NCBI GenBank assembly: GCA_002331335.1
Contig: DCZO01000015.1
Location: 36,004 to 100,003, forward strand
Source of the DNA: Nitrospira sp. UBA2082
Lineage (GTDB): Bacteria > Nitrospirota > Nitrospiria > Nitrospirales > Nitrospiraceae
Length of the DNA: 64,000 nt
Reading direction: 5' to 3'
Part shown: one piece after another, positions 50,402 through 59,855 of the stretch
How the letters are laid out: every line of letters begins with the position of its first letter
How positions within the stretch are numbered: position 1 is the stretch's first letter
Notes under the pieces: generated by a model
Database searches by the model: none
What the model was told of the DNA's origin: nothing
Seen by the model: only the letters and a program-made list of their open reading frames with translations
Translations under genes and position numbers: made by a program

Positions 50402-50758
50402 TCATTTTTTCCGAAAGAGAAACGCGCCATACAAGCCGGCAATGGTAATCGTGGCCAGTTCGATCGTCTGCAGCATACGGCTCACAACAGCATCCGGGTT
50501 GGGAGGAGAGAGGATGAAATGCATGCCGAGAAATTCGGGCGGTTGCTCGGGGGGAGCTTCCCACGGCGGAAACACGATGGCGAGCACCAACGCCGCCACC
50601 ATCCCATACAGCACACGGATGTTCAACTGCCCGGGCACGGACCGGTCGGATGGCGAGGATGGAATCACCTCGGGATTCCCGTCGATCCGACGGCCACAGT
50701 GTATACAGAAGCGATTGATCTCGGCTTGTGATCGTTGACAAGACGGGCAGATTTGCAT
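50402..50758 (-). CDS. zinc-ribbon membrane protein
   Basis: A 118-residue protein: N-terminal zinc ribbon (CPSCQ at 4-8, CIHCGRR near 18) and two membrane segments (about 46-62 and 98-114) with a Pro-rich loop between. GGGAGG lies upstream of ATG 50758. Function unknown. Confidence 0.7.
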   Translation of the reverse strand: MQICPSCQRSQAEINRFCIHCGRRIDGNPEVIPSSPSDRSVPGQLNIRVLYGMVAALVLAIVFPPWEAPPEQPPEFLGMHFILSPPNPDAVVSRMLQTIELATITIAGLYGAFLFRKK

Positions 50759-50832
50759 CGAGATAGCCTCCCAAGACCGTGGGTAGGCTACACCGATCAA
50801 CCCCGGTTTACCAGGCTGCCAAGAGAGAAATG

Positions 50833-51555
50833 CTAGAAATGCACGCTGAGGCCGAAGGAAGCGTGGAACATTTTGTAGTCTGCGTCGAAGCCGAACAGAT
50901 TGAAAAAGCCAGCCGGCGTTTCGTCAAAACTGAATTTGGTGTAATTGAACTTGCCTTCCCCGAATAGTGCTACCTGTCTTGTGATGTAATATCGAACCCC
51001 CGCTTGTGCATTCACGCCAAATCCCATGCTCGATTGCGTATTGTTCGAGGTCAACGCCGGATCCTCGATGCGAGCAAAGAAGAGTCCCGGCCCTACTCCT
51101 ACATAAGGCTGCAATCTTGTCTTATGGTATCGAAACATCACGTTGAAGGGCGCAACTGTAAGGACTCGAAAATGCAAACCCGCAAGTTCGGCAGACCCGA
51201 CGGGCCCCGAAGGCCCGCTAAATGTGATCATTTGCTGTTTGATGTGCGGAGTGGTGTTGTAGACTTCTGCTTCCAGACCTAGCCATGGAACTGCCTTGAA
51301 ATAATGCCCGATTTTTCCTCCGTAGAGAATCGATTCATCAAGGGATTGTGCTGAGACTCTCGATCCAGGATTAACAAATCGTCCAGTCAGATCTCCCTCG
51401 CCAAGACTCTTCCCCGCCACGGACGGCAATGTCACACCAAATTGTCCGGCGATGTAGGTCTCGGCATACGTCGCGGAGACCTGTGTGGTCGTGGCTACTC
51501 CCAGGAGGATCGCTGAGAATGCGAGATGCTGGACGACTCTTTGTATCTGATTCAT
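50833..51555 (-). CDS. outer-membrane beta-barrel protein
   Basis: A 240-residue exported protein (signal peptide about 1-31, ending TYAET) with alternating strands and a C-terminal Phe (HASFGLSVHF), the mark of BamA-inserted barrels. The pattern YIAGQFGVTLP, GLEAEVYNT, PYVGVGPGLFF and YYITRQVALFGEGKF fits an eight-stranded OmpA/OmpW-like barrel. Substrate or role unknown. Confidence 0.85.
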   Translation of the reverse strand: MNQIQRVVQHLAFSAILLGVATTTQVSATYAETYIAGQFGVTLPSVAGKSLGEGDLTGRFVNPGSRVSAQSLDESILYGGKIGHYFKAVPWLGLEAEVYNTTPHIKQQMITFSGPSGPVGSAELAGLHFRVLTVAPFNVMFRYHKTRLQPYVGVGPGLFFARIEDPALTSNNTQSSMGFGVNAQAGVRYYITRQVALFGEGKFNYTKFSFDETPAGFFNLFGFDADYKMFHASFGLSVHF

Positions 51556-51805
51556 TCAAACTCCCCGTGATTGCGCATGTTCAGCCTGTATGTTGATGCT
51601 AGACCTTGCGGCTGTTTTGACAAAGCCATTTCTGAAATCCTGTGAAGTGGTGAGCAAGCCGCGTGCCAATTGCAGAATTGCCGAAGCCTGGATATGCCTG
51701 CCGGGCTTGACAGATTGGAGCCGCTCGTTCCTTTCGTTGACAGAAGATTGAGGGGCTTCCTATAATCCGCCGAGCCGATGAAGGGCACAGCTCGACTCTC
51801 CTCGT

Positions 51806-52000
51806 TAGCCCGCATTATTCATGAGCGCTTCTGCTGCAATCACGGATTCGCTGCTACGACAAGCCTTCGACAGGCAGGCTCGCCCCTCGCAATCTCGACA
51901 TACTGTTTCAAGTATGCCTCGATTCCTCGGGGCTCTGCGTGCCAGTCTCGCTACGCGACTACGCGATTTCGTGACGAACCGTCATGAATGATGCGGGCTA
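51806..52000. mobile_element. MITE-like element with 19-bp terminal inverted repeats
   Basis: The left end TAGCCCGCATTATTCATGA (51806-51824) and the reverse complement of the right end (51982-52000) match at 18 of 19 bases. The 195-base element contains no gene and ends 16 bases before the gpsA ATG. The rest of the 461-base gap (51556-51805) shows nothing clear. It looks like a non-autonomous element or REP-type repeat. No target duplication is evident by eye. Confidence 0.65.
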
Positions 52001-52016
52001 GGTGACATTTCCCACC

Positions 52017-53036
52017 ATGCAAGCCGTCAAGAAATTGAGCGTCATCGGTGCAGGAGCCTGGGGTACGGCGCTGGCCAAACATCTGTCTGAAAAAGGCCTG
52101 GATGTCCGCCTCTGGGCATATGAACAAGCCGTGGCCGATGCGATCAACAGGGTTCATCAGAACCCGATGTTCCTCAAAGGCATCGCCCTCCCTACAAATC
52201 TGAAAGCCACCTCTTCCCTTGCTGAGGCCACAAGTGCCTGCGACGGCATTCTCTTCGTGGTTCCCTCACATGTCACCAGACCGGTCCTCAAGACATTGGC
52301 CGACTCCCTCTCAAAGCCGGTTCCGCTGATCAGTGCGACCAAAGGGATCGAGGAAGGCACGGCCAAGCTGATGACTCAGGTGATGGAAGAGGTCCTCCCG
52401 GCATCGATGCACGGCTGGCTCATGGCACTTTCCGGACCGAGTTTCGCAACCGAATTGAGCGCTGGTCGTCCGACTGCGGTCTGTTTGGCCGGCCCCGACA
52501 AACAACTGGTTCAGCAATTTCAGCAGGCTTTGATGTCACCCGTATTCCGCGTGTACGCTGACACTGACCTGGTCGGCGTCCAGTTGGGCGGTGCATTGAA
52601 GAATGTCATGGCGCTGGCGGCCGGAGTGGTCGACGGGTTGGAACTCGGACTCAATGCGCGCGCGGCCCTGATCACACGCGGCTTGACTGAAATTGTTCGG
52701 TTAGGCACCGCGATGGGAGCGGACCCGCGGACGTTTTATGGACTCTCCGGTGTCGGTGATCTCATTCTCACGTGCACCGGCACACTCAGCCGGAACCATT
52801 CGGTCGGTGTTCGTCTCGGCCAAGGAGAAGCGCTGGAGGCCATCGTAGGTGGAATGCAGGCGGTCGCTGAGGGTGTACGGACAGCCCATGCGGCGTTAGG
52901 GCTGGCCAGGCAGTATGGTGTGGACATGCCTATTACCCAAGAGATCAACGCCGTGCTGTTTGAACACAAATCGTGCCGGAAAGCCGTCAGTGACTTGATG
53001 GAACGCGACGCAAAACCGGAAAAGGGACAGGCATGA
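52017..53036 (+). CDS. gpsA: glycerol-3-phosphate dehydrogenase [NAD(P)+]
   Basis: A 339-residue enzyme reducing dihydroxyacetone phosphate to sn-glycerol 3-phosphate for phospholipids. Motifs: VIGAGAWGTALAKHL at the start, FVVPSHVTR, ATKGIEEGT, SGPSFATEL, catalytic Lys in GGALKNVMALAAG, and GLSGVGDLILTCT. ATG 52017 is preferred; the GTG at 52002 lies immediately after the inverted repeat. The MITE-like element must carry or replace the natural promoter region. The stop overlaps larB (ATGA). Confidence 0.96.
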   Translation: MQAVKKLSVIGAGAWGTALAKHLSEKGLDVRLWAYEQAVADAINRVHQNPMFLKGIALPTNLKATSSLAEATSACDGILFVVPSHVTRPVLKTLADSLSKPVPLISATKGIEEGTAKLMTQVMEEVLPASMHGWLMALSGPSFATELSAGRPTAVCLAGPDKQLVQQFQQALMSPVFRVYADTDLVGVQLGGALKNVMALAAGVVDGLELGLNARAALITRGLTEIVRLGTAMGADPRTFYGLSGVGDLILTCTGTLSRNHSVGVRLGQGEALEAIVGGMQAVAEGVRTAHAALGLARQYGVDMPITQEINAVLFEHKSCRKAVSDLMERDAKPEKGQA

Positions 53037-53821
53037 ATCCACAACAGCTTGAACAGTTGCTGACTCTTGTCCGCGATGGACGCGTCACGGTGGCCCAGGC
53101 GCGTGAACGGCTGCGGTCCATGCCCTTTGAAGACCTCGGCTTCGCCTCGCTCGATCATCACCGGTCTCTGCGCCAGGGATTTCCCGAGGTCGTCCTCTGT
53201 GAGGGCAAAACCGTCGCACAAGTCGTCGCCATCACACGATCGTTCATCAAGAAACGCGGCCCCTTCCTTGCGACCCGCGCGGAGCCGGCGATGGCACGCG
53301 CGATCCGCAAGCTTGATCGGCGGGCACGCTATCATGCGGACGCGCGCATCGTCGCGATCCATTCTCCCTCGAGGAAACCGCTGGGCCATGTGCTCGTCGT
53401 GTCGGCAGGCACGGCGGATGTGCCGGTGGCCGAAGAAGCGCGCGTCACGGCGGAAGTCATGGGCAGCCGTGTCGAGCGCCTTTACGACGTGGGTGTGGCG
53501 GGTATCCACCGCTTGCTGGGAAGGAAAGAACGGCTCTTCGACGCCAGGGTCATCATCGTCGTCGCAGGCATGGACGGAGCGTTGCCGAGCGTCGTCGGGG
53601 GCTTGGTGCATTGCCCGGTCATCGCCGTTCCGACCAGCCGAGGATATGGCGCCAGCTTTGGGGGGTTGTCTGCGTTGCTGACCATGCTCAATTCTTGCGC
53701 GGCGGGAGTCGGTGTGATGAACATCGACAATGGATTCGGGGCCGGCTGTCTGGCACACCGGATCAATATCCTAGACGCGAGGCTCGACAGGCGAGAAATG
53801 CGCGACAAGCGCGAAAGGTAA
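53033..53821 (+). CDS. larB: nickel-pincer nucleotide biosynthesis protein LarB
   Basis: A 262-residue enzyme of the PurE-like family. LarB carboxylates the pyridinium ring of nicotinic acid adenine dinucleotide and releases AMP, the first step to the nickel-pincer nucleotide cofactor of lactate racemase and relatives. The C-terminal signature GYGASFGGLSALLTML followed by SCAAGVGVMNIDNGFGAG is diagnostic, and DLGFASLDHHRSLRQGFPE marks the N-terminal part. It is coupled to gpsA by ATGA overlap. Confidence 0.93.
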   Translation: MNPQQLEQLLTLVRDGRVTVAQARERLRSMPFEDLGFASLDHHRSLRQGFPEVVLCEGKTVAQVVAITRSFIKKRGPFLATRAEPAMARAIRKLDRRARYHADARIVAIHSPSRKPLGHVLVVSAGTADVPVAEEARVTAEVMGSRVERLYDVGVAGIHRLLGRKERLFDARVIIVVAGMDGALPSVVGGLVHCPVIAVPTSRGYGASFGGLSALLTMLNSCAAGVGVMNIDNGFGAGCLAHRINILDARLDRREMRDKRER

Positions 53822-53889
53822 GAGCCGGATCGCGTGTCGGCCCTTCCCCGCCCCGCGATTCTCACGCGTCTCGCACGTCCCGCTGTGCT

Positions 53890-54435
53890 TTATTTCACTT
53901 TCACGGTTCCCCGTTTGGGCCAGGCGACCATCGTCGTGCGAGGACCTTTGTCCCCGTTTGTCAGCAACTTTGTCCGAACCTCATAGGAATAGGTCCCGGC
54001 GCTCGCCAGCTGTTTGCGATGGTCTTGCCCGTCCCATAACAACGCAATGGACACCTTGGGTCGCTCGTGTTCGCCAGTGACTGCCGGAAAAACTTCCACG
54101 GGCTGGCGATGAGTGAGAAAGCGAAGGGACGTCCTTGATGGCGAGCTGATGAGGGATGTCACCTCCAACAGCGTGGTGCGTTCGACTTCCCTGGGAAGTT
54201 GCACGGTCACATTGAATTGAAGCGAACCGTTGCCCGGGGTATACGGCGTCGGCGCGATGTTCAATTCGATGATCTTCAGTTCCGGTTCCGGACGGGGAGG
54301 CCTGGCTGACTTCTGCTTGGCTGCGCCATCGATGGGCGTAAGGATCGAGACGCACAGACCGAGAACCCCGGCCCAGGGAACTGCCTTCCGTAGAACTGTC
54401 TGAAGTCGTACCACAGGCGACGGCGAGATCCTCAT
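53890..54435 (-). CDS. exported hypothetical protein
   Basis: A 181-residue protein with a signal sequence (hydrophobic about 20-36 after a basic lead). An Ig-like, beta-rich body follows (IIELNIAPTPYTPGNGSLQF, GTYSYEVRTKLL). The start of the body resembles FlgD-type Ig modules, but no family is certain. It lies on the opposite strand between larB and larC. Confidence 0.65.
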   Translation of the reverse strand: MRISPSPVVRLQTVLRKAVPWAGVLGLCVSILTPIDGAAKQKSARPPRPEPELKIIELNIAPTPYTPGNGSLQFNVTVQLPREVERTTLLEVTSLISSPSRTSLRFLTHRQPVEVFPAVTGEHERPKVSIALLWDGQDHRKQLASAGTYSYEVRTKLLTNGDKGPRTTMVAWPKRGTVKVK

Positions 54436-54608
54436 GCAAAGATCCGCGGCGCGACTGTGGCAAACACGGTGGCACTATTTACATACATTATGAAGTGGGG
54501 GGATAGCATAGCCATCATCGGCTGTCAATGAGCCAGTGCCGGCGATTTGCCGTTGACCTGCTGCTTCGGTAAGATGGGCCGCTGTTGCTCGGCGAGTTGA
54601 GGGACGGA

Positions 54609-55811
54609 GTGGGACGGCATCTTCATTTCGACTGTTTTTCAGGCGTCAGCGGAGACATGATCCTGGGTGCGCTGGTCAGCGCCGGCTTGTCTTGGACGCA
54701 GCTGGTCAGCGGGCTCAAGCGCCTTCGGCTGAAGGGGTACAGCTTACGCAAGCGCGACGTGCACCGCGGCGCGTTGCATGCCACGAAAGTAGACGTCGTC
54801 ATCCAGCGAGGGTTTGACCGTCCTCTCACCGTATCCCGCATTCGACGGATTCTGTCCGCCAGCACCCTACCCGATCCGGTGAAACATCAGAGCCGCGCCG
54901 TGTTCGACCGATTGGCCGAAGCGGAAGGCCTGGCCCACCGAGTGTCGGCGCATGATGTTCATTTTCATGAAGTGGGCGTGATTGATTCATTCATCGACGT
55001 GGTCGGCAGTATCCTCGGCTGCCATCTCTTACAGGTCACGCGAGTGACGGCGTCCGCCGTCAACGTGGGGTCCGGCACGATTCAGACATCCCACGGACTG
55101 CTGCCGGTGCCAGGGCCGGCGGTCGCAGCACTGGCCAAAGGCATTCCGATTTACTCCGATGGGCCCCGCTGTGAGCTGGCGACGCCGACAGGCATGGCGT
55201 TGCTTCGGACGCTGGCATCGGAGTTCGGCTCGAACGCTGTGATAGAAACAGCGGTGGTCGGATACGGCGCCGGTGACCGAGATCCGGAAGGTTGGCCGAA
55301 TGCACTGCGTGTGTTTCTCTCGGAGGAATCCCCCCGCGCAGGACGCTCGACCGATCATGTCATGCAGATAGAAACGAATCTCGATGACCTCAATCCGCAA
55401 ACGTATGAACATGTGATGGAGCGGCTGTTTGCGGTCGGCGCGGTGGACGTCGTCCTGATTCCGGCCATTATGAAACGAAGCCGGCCCGGTGTGGTGTTGA
55501 GTTGTCTCGTCGCGCGCGATCGCGCCGATGCGGTGCTGGAGATCTTGTTCCAAGAAACCCCGGCCCTGGGCGCACGCATCCAGGAACTGGGCAGGCACAT
55601 CCTCCCTCGCCACTTCGTTTCCGTGAAGGTCCCTGGCGGAGTCGTCCGCATGAAGGTCGCCGCCATAGGCGCTGGGTGGGAGAAGGCCGCACCGGAATAT
55701 ATCGATTGCAAGAACATCGCCGATCGAACCGGTCGCCCGCTCAAGAACGTCATGGAAACAGCGTCTCGTGCCTATGACGGCATGCAGGGCAAACGTCATC
55801 GGTCGTCATAA
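54609..55811 (+). CDS. larC: nickel insertion protein LarC, uninterrupted
   Basis: A 400-residue cyclometallase that inserts nickel into the pincer nucleotide using CTP. The start HLHFDCFSGVSGDMILGALV, the VHFHEVGVIDSFIDVVGS block and ANLDDLNP-like ETNLDDLNPQTYEHVMERLF are diagnostic. Unlike Lactiplantibacillus, where a frameshift joins LarC1 and LarC2, this gene is one frame. I start at GTG 54609, with GAGGG five bases upstream, rather than at TTG 54585. larE and larA are not in the window. Confidence 0.93.
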   Translation: MGRHLHFDCFSGVSGDMILGALVSAGLSWTQLVSGLKRLRLKGYSLRKRDVHRGALHATKVDVVIQRGFDRPLTVSRIRRILSASTLPDPVKHQSRAVFDRLAEAEGLAHRVSAHDVHFHEVGVIDSFIDVVGSILGCHLLQVTRVTASAVNVGSGTIQTSHGLLPVPGPAVAALAKGIPIYSDGPRCELATPTGMALLRTLASEFGSNAVIETAVVGYGAGDRDPEGWPNALRVFLSEESPRAGRSTDHVMQIETNLDDLNPQTYEHVMERLFAVGAVDVVLIPAIMKRSRPGVVLSCLVARDRADAVLEILFQETPALGARIQELGRHILPRHFVSVKVPGGVVRMKVAAIGAGWEKAAPEYIDCKNIADRTGRPLKNVMETASRAYDGMQGKRHRSS

Positions 55812-55877
55812 GAGCACACCGACCATGGATTTCCTTTTTCCCTTTCACTGTTTACGGCCCAGCTTGCGAGGCAATTC

Positions 55878-56888
55878 GTGACCACCCTGCTCTACGTCCT
55901 CATGTTTGTCGCCTCCGTTGCCGTAACGCTGGGCGGCTGTGCGCTATTCACCAACGCCGTCGAATGGCTCGGCAAACGGCTCGGTGTATCGGAAGGCGCT
56001 GTGGGCAGCATCTTTGCGGCGATCGGCACGACCTTGCCGGAAACGTCCATTCCGATCATCGCTATTTTCTTTGGGGAGAGCCGGGAAGAAACTGATGTCG
56101 GGTTAGGCGCGATTCTCGGGGCGCCGTTCATGCTCAGCACGCTGGTGTTACCGATTCTCGCGCTCCTGTTGCTGCTCTATTCGTGGATGGGCAAACGCGC
56201 AACGAAGTTTCATCTCAACTATCGAGAAGTCGTCACCGATCTGGCATTTTTTACCGTCGGGTATGTCGTCGCCTTGGCCTGCATCTATATTCCCTCTCGG
56301 CTCGCGCACATCATTGCGGCGATCGGACTGATCCTTCTGTATGGCTCATATATGAGGATGAAACTCAGCGCGCCCGAGGAGGAGGGAGGACCAGGCGGCC
56401 AGCTGGAACCTCTCATCTTTGCCAAATCTGCCGCCACGCCATCGAAGATCATGATCGGGCTACAAGCGCTCGTTGGGCTGGCCGGACTGATTTTAGGCGC
56501 GCATCTATTCGTCAGCGCAGCGGAATCGATGGCCGGCATGTTTGCAGTTTCGCCATTGATCCTTGCGCTGCTCATTGCGCCGCTGGCGACCGAACTGCCT
56601 GAGATGTCCAATAGCTTTCTCTGGCTCTATCGGAAAAAAGACCGCCTCGCTGTCGCCAATGTCACCGGCGCGATGGTGTTTCAGGGGACCATTCCGGTCT
56701 CCGTGGGTTTGCTGGGGACCGAGTGGGCAATCGCCTCGTCTGCATCAGTGACGATGGTGTTGGCCGTGCAGGCAACGGTGTTCTACCTGCTACAGATCTT
56801 CATCGGCGGCTATTGGCGGGCCTGGTTGCTGAGCAGCGGAGCGCTGCTTTATATAGGCTATACACTGTATTTGGCTTTCGGGAAGTGA
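55878..56888 (+). CDS. sodium/calcium exchanger-family membrane protein
   Basis: A 336-residue protein with about ten hydrophobic segments and two inverted alpha-repeats. The first contains GSIFAAIGTTLPETSIPIIA near residue 43, the second ALLIAPLATELPEMSNSFLW near residue 235. Both have the acidic residue that binds cation in the CaCA superfamily. Start is GTG 55878 with GAGG upstream. Ion (Ca2+, Na+ or H+) is not decided. Confidence 0.92.
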   Translation: MTTLLYVLMFVASVAVTLGGCALFTNAVEWLGKRLGVSEGAVGSIFAAIGTTLPETSIPIIAIFFGESREETDVGLGAILGAPFMLSTLVLPILALLLLLYSWMGKRATKFHLNYREVVTDLAFFTVGYVVALACIYIPSRLAHIIAAIGLILLYGSYMRMKLSAPEEEGGPGGQLEPLIFAKSAATPSKIMIGLQALVGLAGLILGAHLFVSAAESMAGMFAVSPLILALLIAPLATELPEMSNSFLWLYRKKDRLAVANVTGAMVFQGTIPVSVGLLGTEWAIASSASVTMVLAVQATVFYLLQIFIGGYWRAWLLSSGALLYIGYTLYLAFGK

Positions 56889-56898
56889 GCTCCGCACC

Positions 56899-57936
56899 AT
56901 GAAATCGGCACCAGCCAAGACGCCCTCAGCACGGCTCCCGCTCCTCGGGATCACGATGGGAGATCCAGCCGGGATCGGACCGGAGGTGATCGCCAAAACA
57001 GTCGCCGGCTGGAAGCTGCGGAATGTCTGCCATCCGATCGTCATTGGGTCATTTCCCGTGATGGAGCGGACAATCAAGGCACTGAAACTAAGGCTCAAGG
57101 CCCTGCGCATAGATGGTCATGAACGGCTGCCCTGGCGCGAAGGAACGGTCGCAGTGCTCGATCCGCTTGAGCAACCGCTGAAACGGTTCACACAAGGAGT
57201 GGCAGCGACGGCAACCGGTGCTGCGTCGGTCGCCTTTATCAAAAAAGGGGTTGAACTGGCTCAGCTCGGTTGTATCGACGGAATCGTCACCGCGCCGATC
57301 AACAAAGAAGCCATCAACCTGGCCGGCTGCCGTCATCCGGGGCATACGGAGCTGCTAGCCGATCTGACCCACGCAAAAGACTCCGGCATGATGATCATAG
57401 GCGGGCCGCTACGCATCATGTTTGTCACGACTCACGTCGCAATCAAAGATCTTCCATCGCTTCTCACTCGGGCGAACATCGAAAAGGCAATCAGACTGGC
57501 ACAACTGGCGTTGACGCAACTCTTTGGAATCAAAAAGCCCAGGATCGGCGTCGCGGCATTGAATCCCCATGCGGGTGAACATGGCCTATTCGGCAATGAA
57601 GAAGCCCGCGTCATTCTACCGGCGGCGCGCAGCGCCAGGGCGCAAGGCATTCTCGCCAGCGATCCGCTGCCCGCTGACACGTTGTTCGGGAAAGCCGCCA
57701 AAGGGCAGTACGACGGTGTGGTGGCCATGTACCACGATCAAGGCCTGATTCCACTGAAGCTCGTGGCCTTCGGCACCTGTGTAAACCTGACAGTGGGATT
57801 GCCAATCATCCGAACCTCGGTCGATCACGGAACCGCGTTCGACATCGTCGGGAAGGGCATCGCCGATCCCGGCAGCTTAATTGAAGCAGTCAAACTGGCC
57901 GCGAGGATTGCCCAAAACCGGCCGGTCGCCGGGTAA
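56899..57936 (+). CDS. pdxA: 4-hydroxythreonine-4-phosphate dehydrogenase
   Basis: A 345-residue enzyme of DXP-dependent vitamin B6 synthesis. It oxidises 4-phosphohydroxy-threonine before PdxJ. The start LGITMGDPAGIGPEVIAK, GIVTAPINKEAI, the metal histidine in CRHPGHTELLAD, NPHAGEHGLFG and AMYHDQGLIPLK are diagnostic. It begins 10 bases after the exchanger gene and is followed by a small gene and rsmA, a common pdxA-rsmA order. Confidence 0.97.
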   Translation: MKSAPAKTPSARLPLLGITMGDPAGIGPEVIAKTVAGWKLRNVCHPIVIGSFPVMERTIKALKLRLKALRIDGHERLPWREGTVAVLDPLEQPLKRFTQGVAATATGAASVAFIKKGVELAQLGCIDGIVTAPINKEAINLAGCRHPGHTELLADLTHAKDSGMMIIGGPLRIMFVTTHVAIKDLPSLLTRANIEKAIRLAQLALTQLFGIKKPRIGVAALNPHAGEHGLFGNEEARVILPAARSARAQGILASDPLPADTLFGKAAKGQYDGVVAMYHDQGLIPLKLVAFGTCVNLTVGLPIIRTSVDHGTAFDIVGKGIADPGSLIEAVKLAARIAQNRPVAG

Positions 57937-57952
57937 ACGGACCGTATCGCCT

Positions 57953-58261
57953 ATGCCACAGGATGCCATCAAAGGACTCGCCGCTGTTCAGCTACAGATT
58001 GAGGAGCTCGACAAGCTCGCAGGACAGACGATGAAAGATCTCAATACTGTCGCGGGAACGGAGCGGGTGGAGAAATGGAAAGTCGATACCGTAGCCATCC
58101 TGGCGCAGGCAGTCGGACCACAGGAAGCGCACCGCTTCTCAGGGGTCCGTCCTGGGCCGTGCTTTACCAACGACCTGATTGAAGAGTTTAACGATTTGAT
58201 CGACTGCTACCGGACATCGCTGGTGGCGTTGGCCAAACTGCTTTCACGCGCAACACCGTGA
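57953..58261 (+). CDS. small helical protein between pdxA and rsmA
   Basis: A 102-residue protein of helices (AVQLQIEELDKLAGQTMKDL and LIEEFNDLIDCYRTSLVALA). Nothing catalytic is visible. ATG 57953 lies 16 bases after pdxA. The stop overlaps rsmA's GTG (GTGA), so the three genes are probably one operon. Confidence 0.7.
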   Translation: MPQDAIKGLAAVQLQIEELDKLAGQTMKDLNTVAGTERVEKWKVDTVAILAQAVGPQEAHRFSGVRPGPCFTNDLIEEFNDLIDCYRTSLVALAKLLSRATP

Positions 58262-59073
58262 ACCGCTCTGAGCCACCCTCAGCCATCAAACGACTCGGCC
58301 AGAATTTCCTGATCGACCCCAATATCGTTCGGAAGATCCTCGCAGCGGCCGAATTGAGCGCGCACGATTCCGTGCTGGAAATCGGACCGGGACGCGGCAT
58401 CCTCACGGAATCTCTTTGCCACACATCCGGTCGCGTCACGGCGATCGAAATCGATCCACGGCTGCATACCTATCTCTTGGAGCGACACGCCGGCGTACCG
58501 AACCTGACGCTCGTCCTCGGTGACGCAATGACCTATCCGCTTGAGAGTCTTCCCATCGGAACTGTCGTGGTTGCCAACTTGCCGTACTATATCTCGACGC
58601 CGTTGCTGTTCCGCCTGCTGGATCACCGCGACCGATTTCCACGACTCGTCTTGATGCTGCAAGACGAAGTGGCCGATCGGTTGATTGCCAAACCCGGCAG
58701 CCGCGATTACGGTGTTCTGTCAGTCCTCGCACAATACGTCGCCGACACCGCGAAAGCGTTCAAGGTCTCAGCGAATTGTTTCCGGCCACGACCGGAGGTT
58801 GGATCAGCCGTCGTCGTGTTGCGGATCAAGAAGGAGCGTGAACTCAGCCCAGAGGACGAACCGGCGTTGACCCAACTTGTCAAAGCCGCCTTTGCGCACC
58901 GACGGAAGACGCTGGTGAACTCGTTGAGAGACGAGGGCTATGATCCGCAATCGGCGTTGGGGGTGCTACGGACGCTTGAACTTGCGCCCACCATTCGTGC
59001 AGAAACGCTGCCCGTCAGCCAGTTCATCACATTGAGCCGGCGTGTCAGATTGCCTCACTGCCATCCCGAATAA
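58258..59073 (+). CDS. rsmA: 16S rRNA dimethyladenosine transferase
   Basis: A 271-residue KsgA/RsmA, which dimethylates A1518 and A1519 of 16S rRNA late in 30S assembly. Motifs: LGQNFLIDPNIVRKI, SAM loop LEIGPGRGILTE, acidic IEIDPRL, and catalytic NLPYYIST. The start is GTG overlapping the upstream stop. A short stem-loop with CTTTT follows at 59074-59092. Confidence 0.97.
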   Translation: MNRSEPPSAIKRLGQNFLIDPNIVRKILAAAELSAHDSVLEIGPGRGILTESLCHTSGRVTAIEIDPRLHTYLLERHAGVPNLTLVLGDAMTYPLESLPIGTVVVANLPYYISTPLLFRLLDHRDRFPRLVLMLQDEVADRLIAKPGSRDYGVLSVLAQYVADTAKAFKVSANCFRPRPEVGSAVVVLRIKKERELSPEDEPALTQLVKAAFAHRRKTLVNSLRDEGYDPQSALGVLRTLELAPTIRAETLPVSQFITLSRRVRLPHCHPE

Positions 59074-59092
59074 GTCTCACGCGAGACCTTTT
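59074..59092 (+). terminator. possible terminator after rsmA
   Basis: GTCTC-ACGC-GAGAC forms a five-base stem, directly followed by CTTTTAC. It is short and the T-run is weak, but its place right at the rsmA stop fits an operon end. Confidence 0.35.
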
Positions 59093-59138
59093 ACGTGATA
59101 ATTGATCGCGGGCGTGGCCCCATTCCCGATCCTGGCAC

Positions 59139-59855
59139 TTACTGCATCATGTTCCGGCTCACCACTTGCTCCCCGGATCCCAGGAACGACATCCCCCGAT
59201 AATCGCGATAGAATGCCAACACCTTCTTGACATAACTCCTGGTCTCTTTGAACGGCGGGATCTGGCGATATCGGTCAACCTTCCGCTCTCCGGCGTTGTA
59301 TGCAGCCAGCGCCAGCCGAACGTTGCCATGGAAGCGATCGAGGAGATACCGCAAATGTCGAGCCCCTCCAGCAATATTGTCTCTCGTGTCGTACAAGTTT
59401 CGCACCCCATGCCGAATGGCCGTCTCCGGAATAAGCTGCATGAGGCCCACGGCACCGGCCTTGGATATCACGGTGGGATTGAAGCCAGACTCAGCCTTTA
59501 TGACCGCCATCACCAACGCCGGAGACAGCCGATACTCCTTCGCATAGTGAGTGACTGCCTCTTCTAATTCTTGATCGGATACTGATGCATGGTATCGGCC
59601 CTTGCTGTTCCGTGAGATGACGTGTCGACCACCGAGCGTATCAGGCGGCGTGTCAGCCAGACGGATAGTGCCGTTCGCGCTGATACCGTAATAGATGGAG
59701 TCGTTTGCATGCGCAAGCGATATCGGCGCCGCAAGAACGATCAAAACCAGACACATACCTGCGCTAATGCCCCGTGGGAACACATCACGGACGCGGACCG
59801 TCCGTGTTGTTGATCCACCTGCCACCTTTGCTGTCATCGCTTGTGTCGATCCCAT
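59139..59855 (-). CDS. lytic transglycosylase (SLT domain)
   Basis: A 238-residue exported enzyme: signal or anchor about 25-52 (ends SLAHAND), a short DUF4124-like segment SIYYGISANGTIRLADTP, then the SLT domain. Catalytic Glu is in AVIKAESGFNP near residue 122, with KAGAVGLMQLIPETA and ALAAYNAGERKVDRY. It cleaves peptidoglycan to anhydromuropeptides. ATG 59855 has GGGGAGG upstream. Confidence 0.92.
   Translation of the reverse strand: MGSTQAMTAKVAGGSTTRTVRVRDVFPRGISAGMCLVLIVLAAPISLAHANDSIYYGISANGTIRLADTPPDTLGGRHVISRNSKGRYHASVSDQELEEAVTHYAKEYRLSPALVMAVIKAESGFNPTVISKAGAVGLMQLIPETAIRHGVRNLYDTRDNIAGGARHLRYLLDRFHGNVRLALAAYNAGERKVDRYRQIPPFKETRSYVKKVLAFYRDYRGMSFLGSGEQVVSRNMMQ

Noticed and set aside
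52736..53758. 340-residue open frame antisense to gpsA and larB
   Set aside because: It spans two well-supported genes and shows no domain or start signal.
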